A stretch of DNA of 64,000 nt from Fistulifera solaris (lineage: Eukaryota > Bacillariophyta > Bacillariophyceae > Naviculales > Stauroneidaceae). Below, piece by piece: positions 1 to 10,727 of this stretch. The DNA is taken from assembly GCA_030295235.1 (NCBI GenBank), contig AP026143.1:620001-684000 (forward strand), given 5' to 3'. How positions within the stretch are numbered: position 1 is the stretch's first letter; each line of letters starts with the position of its first letter. The position numbers and the translations under genes were made by a program. Under the pieces are notes generated by a model that was given only the letters and a program-made list of their open reading frames with translations, did no database searches and was not told where the DNA came from.

Positions 1-1521
1 AAGCCGGAGCAAGTGGCTCACTGGGAGAAGGGAGAAAAGTCACATACGTACCAGGTACAAGCTACTCAGAGATCCGATCAATCTGGAAGAGCTGAACAAG
101 CTTGACCACGCAATAGCAATTTGGCGAGAAAACGAGACGCTCACGTATGTCGTACCCGATGATTTATATGCATATCCCGACTCTTAGGGAAAGCAACTAT
201 TGATGGTGTCTTTCAACAAGGGCCCTCGCTTCCAAATCATGGGCGAGTCAGAGGATGCCGTTGCACAAACGGCGGCATACTTTATAAATGTGGAAGGGCC
301 GACGGAAGAAAATCACGATCTTTTTATAAGAACTCGCCTCGGTGAATCCCAGTATCGCGACTTTGATTTTCGAGGAGCAGGCACTCAGTGTATAATACAT
401 GCATTGGGTGTATCTCCTTCACGTTGCATTCGCTTTCAGGAAATTTTTTTGAGTGCCGAGCAATCGATCGTCCTGGCGACAAGGGCTCACCCGATACGCT
501 TGAAGCTTGATTGGTGTCTGTTTGACGACAGAGGCACTGCTTTTGTGAATGCGCTCGCCAAGCGACAAACACCGTTTGGTTCGTTAAAATTTCAATACAA
601 GCCGCCAATAGATGAAGGGAATCTAGAACGTCTTTTGCGAGTGGACGTGATCAATGAGTTAAAGTTATCTTTGCTGGGCGATGAAGTCGGAATGTTTCCA
701 TTTTCTGCAAAAGTTGATCATCTCGACTATGATGTTTCCACGACATTGCTCATGAAAACGGATTTTCAATCTCAGAACATTGTGACCGATAAACTCACTG
801 TCACAATCTACAATTCGAATTATAGTGAAAGCGACAATTTTCCAACTGAATCTGTGCTTAATTTCTTTCGGCGCGTGGCTGACTTGGGTCATTCTGTTGA
901 GTTGAGCGTTGCAGTATGTCGTGTCAGTGGGGATGTCCCGAATTGTATCGTACATGAAATCATCCGCGCCGTCATTGCGAATCGCCGTCTACGAACTTTC
1001 GAGCTGTACGCCGGCGACGGTAATCTGGATTGGTCTCCTCATGCGAAGACAATTTTAGATGGTCTGAAAGACCACCAAGGCTTTTAACCTTCAAAACAGA
1101 TATCTTGGATGAAATCTAGGAATCTGATGGGTTTTCCTACATTCGGCAGTTGCTGTCACAGAACAGAAATATCACAGTAATGGATTTAAATGGAGAGATT
1201 TGTTCAGACGGGTCGTCGATTGATGCGCTATACTCCTTAAACCGGTTCTACCGAGGCTCGATGGATCTAGCGGTGAAGCCGTCATCGGAACGACCGTCAT
1301 TTGTAACAAGAGCTATAATGGAAACTGCATCGGGCGATTTTCAGCGCTCCGCTCTCTTGCTCTCAAATCACTCTGATGTTTTACATGAACTTGTTCAGTT
1401 CGCACAGTTAGGTGAACTTCAAGGAGATAACGCTTGTTCGGAATCGGTTCTAGACAGCAATTTGAAACGGAAAACAAGCGTTAAGTCACCAGCTGCGAAG
1501 AAAGCACGTCGAGCCTTTTAG
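1..1521 (+). pseudogene. LRR-like family copy A, broken and cut by the window edge
   Basis: This is a member of a diatom LRR-like family seen eight times in the window; no enzyme motif is visible. The conserved N-terminal box (PEQVAHW, then YKLLRDP and AIWRENETLTYV) is readable from base 1, so the true start lies just outside. The LRR-like body runs to about 1085 (LSAEQSIVLATR, FVNALAKRQTPFGSL) and the C-terminal box (SIDALYSLNRFYRG, RSALLLSNHSDVLHELVQ) to 1450. It ends in a Lys/Arg-rich tail (PAAKKARR) that could be a nuclear localisation signal. Damage: a frame change near 50 inside the YQ/YKLL region, a TAG at 185-187, a frame change near 1085 and a TAG at 1117-1119. With four lesions this copy is more likely a real pseudogene than a miscalled gene. 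Function of the family is unknown. Confidence 0.75.
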
Positions 1522-2779
1522 CATGACGACGAACACCAGCCAACTCTATCGGGTGTCGAAACATTGTAGCATAATAATGCGTTGGCTGTTAGAGCTTGTT
1601 ATTTGGATAATCAATCATATTCTTCAATATAGCTCGCCAGTAACCCCGGTAATCCTATTCGTTCTAGTTTGACACAGTTTATGTAGATGCGGTTACTCCT
1701 GAGGATTGAAGGCTCGCTACAGATCTGAAGTTAGCGGAGTGCTTTCAAAAACTTCTTGTCAGAATCGAAATCTCATTTTGGAGGCTGGGGAACCAAAGAG
1801 CCAAATCCCTTCGGTGGACAGGCAGGTGCAATTGCGAGAGGAATTGAAAGTAGATCAAGATTCAAAGCCACACAGCTCGTAGACGCTAGTTTTTGGGAAC
1901 TTTCTGTGGCGGAAAATCAGTTCTTGCGGAACCCCTGTCTGAGACTGGGATAGAACGGCTGGGGTTTGAAGTGGATAAGTTTATTCTTCCCTTCGCTAAG
2001 GACACAGCTACCTGGTAAGGATACGTGGTACGTGAACGCAAGCAGAAACACAGAGAAAGGACAAGGAAACTAGGAGCTAACTGTAGAAATGTATACTTTG
2101 ATCAGTATAGCAGCCTTATACGCACAATGGCAACGCCGCAGCATAAGGTGACGAATTAAAAACTTTGCTGTGAAATTTTGAGTTTTACGAGCCATTGCAA
2201 TCTCGAAAGCGGTCTACATCATTCTTTTGAAGCTTCCACAAATCCAAGATTCGCGACCCAGCAAAGGGGACACCCAAGGCCAAAGAAATTGAGAAATGCT
2301 GCGTTGAGCAGCTAATTAGGGAACTTCATTGCGGTCTGAAGGCTGGCGAGAAAATCGTTCACTACTGTATTTCGAAAACGAATCATACCCGTAAAAGAAA
2401 CAAGCGTGAGAACAATTTAGCGGAAATGGATGACAACGCTCAAGCCTTATTGGCTCGAACAAAGGTCAGAACCTGAACTTGTCACTCGCTAGTCTTCATA
2501 AGAAGTAGAAGTATTTTCCAACATCTCTTCAGAAGAAGTCACCAATGAAGTTGTTGTTCATCATTCTCTCTGTCTTCCCGTGTGATAGACACGCACATTT
2601 ATCTTACCATGATGTCGCGCTTCTTGAAAATAGACGGCAGACGCTTGTCGTCTTATCCCCCTGCAAGTTTCATGCTATTGTATTCGACTCTCGACAACGA
2701 AGGATCGATAAAAATGCCTTGAATAAAGAGTGGGGCAAACAAATCAATCGGATTCACGAACCAGCCACATATCAAAGAC
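1522..2779. other. Intergenic, no gene supported
   Basis: About 1.26 kb between copy A and the UBA-like gene. Short open stretches exist (1756-1953, 2545-2796), but none resembles a known family or has a conserved-looking start. A plus-strand stretch near 2250-2400 reads for about 40 codons without a stop (KGTPKAKEIEKCCVEQ) and could be a gene relic; I do not recognise it. Confidence 0.5.
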
Positions 2780-4669
2780 TCACTCAATTTCGATAACATC
2801 TGGCGTGTGTTGTACTACTTGCTGTTTGCACAATAACTTCGGTGTCAATAGACCCTTTTCGGAGCACAAGCCACCTTCGACTCGAACCACCACTATTTCA
2901 TCATCACCTTGTTCACAATCGTCGCCAGAGACCATAGTGGGGCTGTCAAGCGCATCAACGAAGAGTTTGGGGACACCACCTTGCTGAACGGACAAGGTAA
3001 ACATTGCTTCTTTCAAAGTAGAGGTTTCCGTTTTAAAGAATTCAAGGACCTGCTCAACAGTGGAATCGTTCTCCACTTTCGATGAAATCTGTTGTGCCAA
3101 CGTGCCGCGGAAATAAGCACGGGGCAACGCCTGACCATACCATTTGCGCGACTTCTTTTCGAGATCCAACAATTCCATGAGTGCTTCTTTGACTTGCATA
3201 TTTCTTTGGACGCGAGGCTCCAAGGACGCCTTCACACCAGCATTGGCCAGAAGCCAACTCCTAGCATACATATCCGACCGTGACGACCATTCCGACCACG
3301 TGGCCTTTTTGCGTTCCTCGTGTTGGTTTTGCGCGATAATCAATCGTAATCGCTTGGACTCTTGCTTTCGCGTTCGCTCCGAAAGCATCCTCGCTTCGTC
3401 CATTTTTCTCGCCTCTTCTGTTTCTTCGCGATTGCTTATAATATCAAGCATAACATTTTCACACGTGACTTCCGGCAAAGGACACGATCGTGCCAGTTTC
3501 CGGACCGACCACAATATTTCGGAGCGATCGGTGAATCCCATGGCCATCAGTTCTGCCGTGAGCATGTGTTCGCGTGGATTTTGTGGCGTGGAATCATGCT
3601 GCGATGCTACTGCCGCTTGCTGCTGAGGAGTGGCTGACACGGAGCCGTCATCGTCGTTCCTCGGTTCTGACTTGACTTTGACTTTCTTCGGTTTCGGGGG
3701 CGATCTGGAGCGCGAGGATGACTTATTCTTCTTCGAAGACGATGTGGGTGAACGGACCGCGGGGAAAGGATGTGCGGTCATAGTAACTGTATGGGCTTGC
3801 TTTTGGGTGGTTACGGGTGATGAGGCATTGCTTGGGAGGAATCTCACAGCGTCGATAGAAGGTCTCGGTGAGAATACGGCGGGGATCGGACGTTTGCTCG
3901 GAGTCGCTGGTTTCGGAGGCGATTTTTTTGCTGTGGGTGATTTCTTTTTTTGCAACAGAGGGATTCGGAGACGTTGTCGGAGGGCATGGGCGTGTGTTTG
4001 TAGATTTCAATCGATTCTGGATCTGCTGCGCATAGGCCTGCATCATATAGGCGTGGCGGTTGGGGGTGTCGGGTTCTGGGAAGGAGGCAGTGCAACTTGC
4101 GCTGACGCAGCAGCAATATCAGCAGCAGCAGTAGCGACAGTGGGATTAGGTTGCTGCTGTGTTTGCTGTACTACTCGATCTTGCATTTGTTCTCGTTGAA
4201 TAAGATACGTTCTAATACCATCCTCTGCATCGCTCCGAATAGATTGACAGCTCGGAAAATCGTCATACAAAATGGTGCAAATCGTCGCAATGTACTGTTC
4301 CTTGCGTTTGTGAAACGATAACTTCAATTGACTTTTGTTTATTTTGCAGTCGTAAACAAACTCCATGCGGTAGAGAGTACTCAATATTTGTTTGAGCTGA
4401 GCGACTGAGAGAAGTGAGACGATGAGATGGAATTGATTACAGTAAAACTTAGAAAAAACATTCCGAATTGAATAAGATCATACACAGCTAAACTTACCTT
4501 GAGGTGTATTAAAGTTTATTATTCGCTTTCCCGTCTCTTCGCCCAGGACTTTATTGAGAAATTGGCGGAGCGTATCAGAAATCTTGGGGTGGTAAGAAAT
4601 GGATTCGCTCATGGTTGCTGCACTTGCTTCGATAACTGCTGGGCTTCCCATAGAGTGATGATGACGCAA
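2780..4669 (-). CDS. UBA-like domain hypothetical protein, spliced
   Basis: I do not recognise this as a named protein. Exon 1 (4669-4498) carries two possible starts, the second giving MSESISYHPKISDTLRQF. A clear intron (4497-4405, 93 nt, GTAAGT donor, CAG acceptor) joins in phase to a stretch reading AQLKQILSTLYRMEFVYDC. The last part (3955-2780) has a Pro/Lys/Ser-rich low-complexity region, then a UBA-like segment (TAELMAMGFTDRSEILWSV) and a long charged helical region. The N- and C-terminal parts share one reading frame but are separated by two in-frame TGA codons, at 4045-4043 and about 4009. An unspliced second intron of a length divisible by three, with a possible acceptor CCCACAG near 3933, would explain this; otherwise the gene is broken. 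Known UBA domains bind ubiquitin; that role here is inference. Confidence 0.6.
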
Positions 4670-5247
4670 CTACGAATTATACTGTTTCTTGAATCAATAA
4701 CGAGGTGTCTGGGAAGCTGGTGTCATCAAGGAACGCATATAAGCGGTGATTTTAAAGCATTGCAATGATGAGGACGACGCGAGAGCCTTTCGTCTTTTTC
4801 CTTTTTACTGGAATCATACGACGTGCATCGCATCGTGCATCCGCATCCGCGCGCAAGGAAAAGGCGCGAAAAAGGGGGAAAAAGTCGCATACATTGAATC
4901 CTACACTAAAAACGTAGTATACCTCAGAGTGTACAAAGATCCTCGCAACGAGTACCGGTAAGCGTGTTTTACTATCCACTTTTCTACTGACACCTGCCGC
5001 CGACAGCCGAGCCCGCGCCCCCGCGCCGCCTCCCCCCATCGCGTGTCAGCGTCACATCTCATTACAAAGCATCTTGTATAAAAAAGACCCTGTTTCAATT
5101 AGAAAGCAGACAACTCCTTTGTTGAGTATAATTCTACTTGAGCTTCACCGAAGCAGCACAGCTGTAGAGTGTGAAATTCGTGCACGAAACGGTCAATTAC
5201 CTACTGTCAAATAGCCGATCGATAACAAACAAGAAAATTCGTCTGCC
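4670..5247. other. Divergent promoter region
   Basis: About 580 bases between the divergently transcribed UBA-like gene and the ZIP transporter. It holds GC-rich CGCATCG/CATCCGC runs around 4820-4860 and C-rich tracts at 5000-5040. No ORF resembles a protein. Confidence 0.5.
5077..5084 (+). promoter_or_regulatory. Possible TATA box of the ZIP gene
   Basis: TATAAAAA, about 165 bases before the ATG at 5248. A TATA-like word in AT-rich DNA is weak evidence; many diatom promoters lack one. Confidence 0.25.
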
Positions 5248-6501
5248 ATGAGAATCTCCAGCCTCCACGCCAAAGGCTGCATGACAATGTCGTTGTTGAT
5301 ATTCACGGAAACAGTGACTATGACAAATGCTGTATCATTCTGGAGTAAGTTACATCAACACGGACGTCATCAGGGCTATTATGAAGAAGAGACGCAGGGC
5401 CACAGCAAGATGGCGAGACGCCGGGGAGTCAGTATCTTCGCAGAAGCGCTCGAAATCGGCACTTGTCTGAGTCCTTTCGATCCTTCCTGCTGGAAGCGAC
5501 AGGCGGATTGTTGCAAGGATTGCTCTCATTGTCTTGATACGCGCGCGAAAGAGAGGGTGTGCTCCTTCCCTCGCGGAGGACACATGCACGATCATTCGCA
5601 TGCGCATGATGCTGCATCCGCTCTCATCGCAACTACACCGTTGGGACTTCCCCTCAATTCATGGAAAGTCATCTTTCAAGCTCTACTAACGACAATGAAC
5701 GTATTATGCTGGTTGATTCCGTTGAAAAGCAAAAAGATCTCGCAGAATAAGTTTGCCTTATCCATGGCCAACGCTTTTTCGGGCGGTGTCTTTTTGTCGC
5801 TGGCGTTTGGACATTTGATTCCTGAATGCGTTCACGGATTTGCAAATCTTCCGGAAGAGACACCGTATTTGCTCGTATTAGCCGGGTATCTGTTGATATT
5901 CTTTGTCGAAAAAGTAGCCTTCGACGCACACGAAATCTTGCACGAAATGCAAGGGGAAGGCCACCATCATCATCACCACTCGCACAATCATCAAGTAGTC
6001 AACACAAAGGATAGTAAGCAAGAAGTGACTCCGGCAGGCAGTGGCAGGGGCGCTGTGATTTTGCTAGGTGCACTCGCTGTGCACAGTGTATTGGAGATGA
6101 TGGCCTTGGGTTTGGCCAACAATTTTGGTGACTGCGCGTTGTTAACATTGAGTATTTCACTGCATCAACCAGCCGAATCGATTGCTTTGTTGGTTGCCTT
6201 TTTAAAATCGGGTATGCCCGAGGATCAGGTGCTGAAATACTTGTCCATTTTTAGTTGCATGGGTCCGATCGGAGTGGCGTTGGGTATGGCGGTGAGCGAA
6301 TATGCCGCACCGATTGTGGATTCGATCATGCTGGCCGTTGTGGCGGGTACTTTTGTCTATGTCGGAGCGACCGAAGTCATACCGGAAGAATGGGAAGACG
6401 GACAACACAAATGGGCTAAATTCGCTGCGCTCATGGGAGGAATCGGTAGTATTCTGGTCATTACACAGTATACCGCTTCCTTAGGAGGGCACTCACATTA
6501 A
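5248..6501 (+). CDS. ZIP family zinc/iron transporter
   Basis: A 417-residue uninterrupted frame of the ZIP (SLC39) family, which moves Zn2+ or Fe2+ into the cytosol across the plasma membrane or out of organelles. About eight membrane helices can be drawn between residues 138 and 412. The two metal-site helices are clear: HSVLEMMALGLA (H279, E283) and HQPAESIALLVAF (H306, E310). The cytosolic His-rich loop between helices 3 and 4 is visible as a run of six histidines near 239-244. The N-terminal region is unusual: seven cysteines between residues 73 and 105, then HMHDHSHAH, a likely extra metal-binding region. Its short first hydrophobic stretch may be a signal peptide. Metal preference cannot be told. 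It stands alone with its own upstream region. Confidence 0.93.
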   Translation: MRISSLHAKGCMTMSLLIFTETVTMTNAVSFWSKLHQHGRHQGYYEEETQGHSKMARRRGVSIFAEALEIGTCLSPFDPSCWKRQADCCKDCSHCLDTRAKERVCSFPRGGHMHDHSHAHDAASALIATTPLGLPLNSWKVIFQALLTTMNVLCWLIPLKSKKISQNKFALSMANAFSGGVFLSLAFGHLIPECVHGFANLPEETPYLLVLAGYLLIFFVEKVAFDAHEILHEMQGEGHHHHHHSHNHQVVNTKDSKQEVTPAGSGRGAVILLGALAVHSVLEMMALGLANNFGDCALLTLSISLHQPAESIALLVAFLKSGMPEDQVLKYLSIFSCMGPIGVALGMAVSEYAAPIVDSIMLAVVAGTFVYVGATEVIPEEWEDGQHKWAKFAALMGGIGSILVITQYTASLGGHSH

Positions 6502-7090
6502 CTATGGAATAAATAAGCAATACTATCGAGATAACAATGTAAAGCTGAATTATTGTCAGAATAGTGGCTACAAGTACCCTCAGATGTGTTGTTCCTCGCA
6601 TCAACAATGAGCAGCGCGGGTTCCAAATTGAACCTTAAATGCTTGGATCGCACAATAAGGACGCGTTGTGTCTTTAGAAAGCTAATCTGACATTCTACGG
6701 AGTATGTTTCATAAGATTATACCCTTTACTGAGGACACACGCAACATTCTATTTAAAGGCGGTAATTTCATAGCTATTTCTTTTTTCGGCCCTAGTTTTA
6801 GTACTGGTAAGACGCGACTACTGGTGAAACGGTACTAAATGCTACTTTTGACTGGATAGTCAAGTATTCAAGGACGGTTTAATCGCAACGCGCACCGCAG
6901 CGACGACAACGCAAAAACAGATGAAAAAAATGAATGAAGGTAAATAATAGAAGAGAGGTCATTATCAAAGAAAATCAAGCATCTTGAAGAATAAGCATGC
7001 GGGAACAGCCGCACAACCCCTCACAGCGCCCCGCACTTTTCGGGCTTGGGTGTACAACAAGCATAATCTTTTTGCTTCGAAATAACAGCC
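6502..7090. other. Intergenic, nothing specific seen
   Basis: About 590 bases between the ZIP and first MYND genes. AT-rich with short direct repeats only; presumably the ZIP 3' end and the MYND promoter. Confidence 0.5.
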
Positions 7091-8248
7091 ATGCATCACG
7101 GACTTTACATCAAGAACTTTCTTCGCTCTTTGCGAGCTACTTTCGCCGAGTTGCCGTCTTACGAAGGAAAAGATACGCACGTTCAAGATACGCCTTGGTG
7201 CGCGGCCTGTCATAGTCGCCCCGTCAAGGGTCTACTCTGTTGCGCGCGTTGTCGTACGGCTTGGTACTGCAACCGCAGTTGTCAGAAGGCTCACTACAAG
7301 GAGCATCAAGATATCTGCCTATGTTTGTCGAAAGATCAAGAGCATGTCGAGAAATTAGCTATACCCCTTCGCAGCCTGCGTCGCGATGATGATGACAGCG
7401 ACGATGAACCGGAGAATGTCTTCGAAATGCAAGTTGGGGCCTTTGGTCAGCAGGAAGTGACACTACCGTACATGAACTCGCTCCGGAGTTTGGTGACATC
7501 CTTTGTCGTTGCCGCCCATGAAGCGGATATCAAGCAAGTTTGGGAAACGACTCTGGCCCACGCTTTGGAGCTGCAGCGTTTGGACGCTATCGGTCCCCAG
7601 GATATACGATGCATGACTCCGTTCATGCTTCTGAATTTAAATCGCGATGATGATGCTTTTGATTTCATGCGCCACTGGATGAAGATCGACGATCATAACT
7701 TCGACGTCCAAACTACGTTGATGATCCGTTATGCAGCCGTTCAGAAAGGCCAGTGGATTTATCCGCGCAAAACGAACTCCCGTTTCTTGGACATTTTTCA
7801 GGAATGCCCCGATGCAAACGATCAGAATGTACCACTGGGTTTCCTGCTTGCCCTTCTTGCTATCAAATGCCGGCTTCTTGCGACGTATGATGTGACGTGT
7901 AAGTCTATTGACTTAGCTTTCGCGACAACCGGCGGGAAGCTCATCCAAGAGGTCCAGAGTGAAGTGACGAAGATGCTGTTTAACGAGACTTTGATGAATA
8001 TCGAGAGTCAGCGAGAGCAGGTCGAACGACTTGTGATTATGATCCATCGAAACAACCCCATCATGCTTCCCGCCCTCCTCAATCCAGAACCGTTGGTAGC
8101 GAAGCAGTACACGTGGCAAGGGAATAGCGACGGCGCTTCTGAGGTGTTTTTCCTCATCTTTCATTGTGCCCGCTGCTTGATTCGTGTTCCAGGAGTCAGA
8201 GCGATGCTTGAAAAACGTTTCGGAAAATGCCCTTCCTATGAATTGTGA
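7091..8248 (+). CDS. MYND zinc-finger protein 1
   Basis: A 385-residue intact protein. Residues 37-76 form a canonical MYND finger: C37, C40, C51, C54, C60, C64, H72 and C76 with the usual spacing. MYND fingers are protein-interaction modules that bind proline-rich peptides; nothing in the rest (no SET or ankyrin signature) gives a catalytic role. The remaining 300 residues are mostly helical, with an acidic stretch (DDDDSDDEPEN) near 98-110 and a second acidic box DDDAFDFMRHWMK. The next gene downstream (9057-10185) is a clear tandem duplicate, with matching blocks throughout such as PSYEGKD, ELQRLD and the C-terminal end. The ATG at 7091 is the first in frame. Confidence 0.88.
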   Translation: MHHGLYIKNFLRSLRATFAELPSYEGKDTHVQDTPWCAACHSRPVKGLLCCARCRTAWYCNRSCQKAHYKEHQDICLCLSKDQEHVEKLAIPLRSLRRDDDDSDDEPENVFEMQVGAFGQQEVTLPYMNSLRSLVTSFVVAAHEADIKQVWETTLAHALELQRLDAIGPQDIRCMTPFMLLNLNRDDDAFDFMRHWMKIDDHNFDVQTTLMIRYAAVQKGQWIYPRKTNSRFLDIFQECPDANDQNVPLGFLLALLAIKCRLLATYDVTCKSIDLAFATTGGKLIQEVQSEVTKMLFNETLMNIESQREQVERLVIMIHRNNPIMLPALLNPEPLVAKQYTWQGNSDGASEVFFLIFHCARCLIRVPGVRAMLEKRFGKCPSYEL

Positions 8249-9056
8249 TTCGGGCTTAGAGATCTTCACTTTACGTAAAAAAAGATTAGACAAAATCTAC
8301 GAAAGTATCCTCACCTTTCCTGTTGTTGTTGCATTTTGCGTCTTGAATGAGCCAATTTATTGACACTTTTAGGTAGCGCTGCGATCGGTAGACTAGCTAC
8401 CTCGTTCCTATTGGAGATTGGTAAAGCTTTAACTGTAAAACAAGTACCAGTCAATTTTATCGGTTCATCAAGGGGCAGAAGATTGTTGATCGTTATCAGT
8501 TCTCAGTGTCAAATTGCTACAAGTACCGAACTTTCGTTTACTCTGGAAGTATGGTAGAGACTTTAGCCAACACTTGAACTACTTTTAATTCGCGATGGCG
8601 AAAGCCTTTTGCGCTTGCGGATCGTTGCCTTCTACAACTAGTATACATCCAAAGTGAATGCGCACTTATCCACGACTGTATTTCAGTCATGAATCAAACT
8701 ATTCTTTCGGGTCGAACTGTTACCTAAATTCTCTCACCATTTACGTACTTAACATTATTCGCCTTGAAGCTATTGAATAAACAAGTAATGCGATGTGCGC
8801 CCCAATACTTTGCCTACTAGTCTACGTTGCCATGCGACAGAAGTTTTCACGTCAATCCTCACGGACGCCGGCCAGAGGCAACGTACCAAGCATCGCGCAT
8901 TTCGATCGCGATTAATCATCGCGATAACAGAAAAAAACGGCGAAACAGAGGCAACACGCAAAAGCATTGTTCGAGATCTGTGATTATACTATGCAATAAC
9001 GGGAACAACAAACCATCAAACCTTGATAGAATCATCTGAGAGGATACAGAAACACA
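8249..9056. other. Intergenic between tandem MYND genes
   Basis: About 800 bases, AT-rich, no protein-like ORF. It contains one dispersed palindrome (8671-8691, listed separately). Confidence 0.5.
8671..8691. repeat. Dispersed CACGACTG/CAGTCATG palindrome
   Basis: Two 8-base arms, complementary at seven positions, separated by five bases. One of seven similar sites in the window; see the finding on this motif. Confidence 0.55.
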
Positions 9057-10185
9057 ATGAAAGACGCTTCCATGTGCAACTTCATTCGCGCTATGCGGAA
9101 TTGTTCGATTTCAAACGGCGGGCCGTCTTACGAAGGAAAGGATCCGCGGCTTCAAACAGTGCCTTGGTGCGCTGCGTGTCATAGTCGACCCACCCAGGGC
9201 TTGCTATGCTGTGCACGTTGTCGCACAGCCTGGTACTGCAACGGCACTTGTCAGAAAGCTCACTATAAATCGCACAAAGAGATTTGCTTGCCGGTTGCGC
9301 GAAATCTGGATATTCTCGATGACAAAGCCGGGCTCCTTCATGACGAAGAGGAAGCTTATTTTGAAACGCAAATTGGAGCCTTTGGTCGGCATCATCCAAC
9401 GCTGCTATACATGGGAGCTTTAAAGGATGTAGTGAAGTCGTTGGTTCGGGCCGCTCAAGCGAGCGAAATTCAATGCGTTTTGGGAAAGAGCTTTCGATTA
9501 CACCTTGGAACTGCAGCGATTGGATGTTCTCGCACCGTTGGACTCGCAAGCTTTGACGGCTTTCATCCTTTTGAATCTACATAGAGATGACGATGCTTTT
9601 GATTTCATTCGGTCCTGGATGCAAACCGATCTGACCGGCCATGAAACGGCAAGCGAAGCTAGCAAGGCGACACGATGGTATCAAAAAGGCGAGTGGTTCT
9701 TTCCGCGCGAGAAAAATTCTCGCTACTTGAACATGTTCGAAGTATGCCCGAATGTGGACTATCGATCTGTTCCTGTTGCATTTTTGGTGGTACTCCTCGT
9801 AATCAAATGTCGCCTTGTTGCGGCTTATGATGCGACGTGCAGGTCGATCGATGTAGCGATGGCGACGACAGGCGGGCAACGCATTCAGGAAGTCAAGGAA
9901 CTAGTGACGGACATGTTGATTGATAAAAAGCTGATGAACATAGAGAGTCAACGAAGGCAAGTTGTATGGCTTGTAAATGCGATTCATGGAAACAACGCTA
10001 TCATGCTCCCTGCTATTCTCAACCCGGAACCGCTGCTAGAAAAGTACTCGCGAGAAGGTGCTCAAGGTCAAGCTGCTGAAGCGTTTTTCACACTCTTTTA
10101 TGGAGTTCCGTGCTTGATTCGTATTCCTGGAGTTCAAGCCATGCTCGAGCAACGCTTCGGGAAGAAACCGTTCTACACTTTGTGA
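9057..10185 (+). CDS. MYND zinc-finger protein 2, one frame break
   Basis: Tandem paralogue of the gene at 7091. The MYND finger (WCAACHSRP to HKEIC) keeps all eight metal ligands. The two halves, 9057-9480 and 9481-10185, align with the paralogue without a gap except for one extra base in the T run at 9478-9481: before it the protein reads SEIQC, after it WERAFDYTLELQRLD, matching KQVWETTLAHALELQRLD of the first copy. No GT-AG intron fits. Either the copy is newly broken or the T-run length is miscalled; the downstream 230 codons remain conserved, which favours a miscalled base or very recent damage. Confidence 0.8.
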
Positions 10186-10727
10186 TAATGACACACCGTC
10201 CCTGAATAAGATTTAACTTGAGTCACCAGTGCTTTGGGCGCTGATTTTGTTGGCGATGTTGTTGTTCAACTACTTCCTTCGCTGGCCGGCCGTTGGCTAC
10301 AACAAGGCATAATGAATCTATCTTATAATGAATGAAAAGAAAAAATACGACTCAATATTGTTTCTATGAGGCTCTTAGCACTAATCATTTGTCCGTTTGA
10401 ATCATTATTTTAACAGATTGAAGAAAAACCTTATTGCTGGCATTCCTTGCCTGCGGTTTAACTTTACTTCGTACAAGCGAAAAATCTAGGATTCGCATGA
10501 CTCAAAGATTGCAGTCCCGCGACGCTCGCATCGCGGATATCGCGCATCTCGCGCGCGCGAAAAGGGCTATGTCTGTACATCGACCGTCACGCGAAGAGAT
10601 CCAAAAAAATTCAGCGCATAAATAAAATAACGCAAAACGCTTTCATCGCATCACGCATCAATATAAACCTTTTCATAGTTTTCTCTTACAATTGACTTTC
10701 GATTGTTTCATAGCTTTGTCGTTCACT
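10186..10727. other. Intergenic upstream of SLU7
   Basis: About 540 bases. It has a run of CGCGA/CGCGC words at 10520-10560 (GACGCTCGCATCGCGGATA and similar) resembling the CGCATCG words in the ZIP promoter region. No gene seen. Confidence 0.45.

Noticed and set aside
1756-1953. 65-codon ORF in the first spacer
   Set aside because: No similarity, conserved start or adjacent exon; could be a gene relic but not supportable.
3630-4199. 189-codon plus-strand frame opposite the UBA-like gene
   Set aside because: Shadow of the Pro/Lys/Ser-rich coding strand; hydrophobic by complement and no family match.
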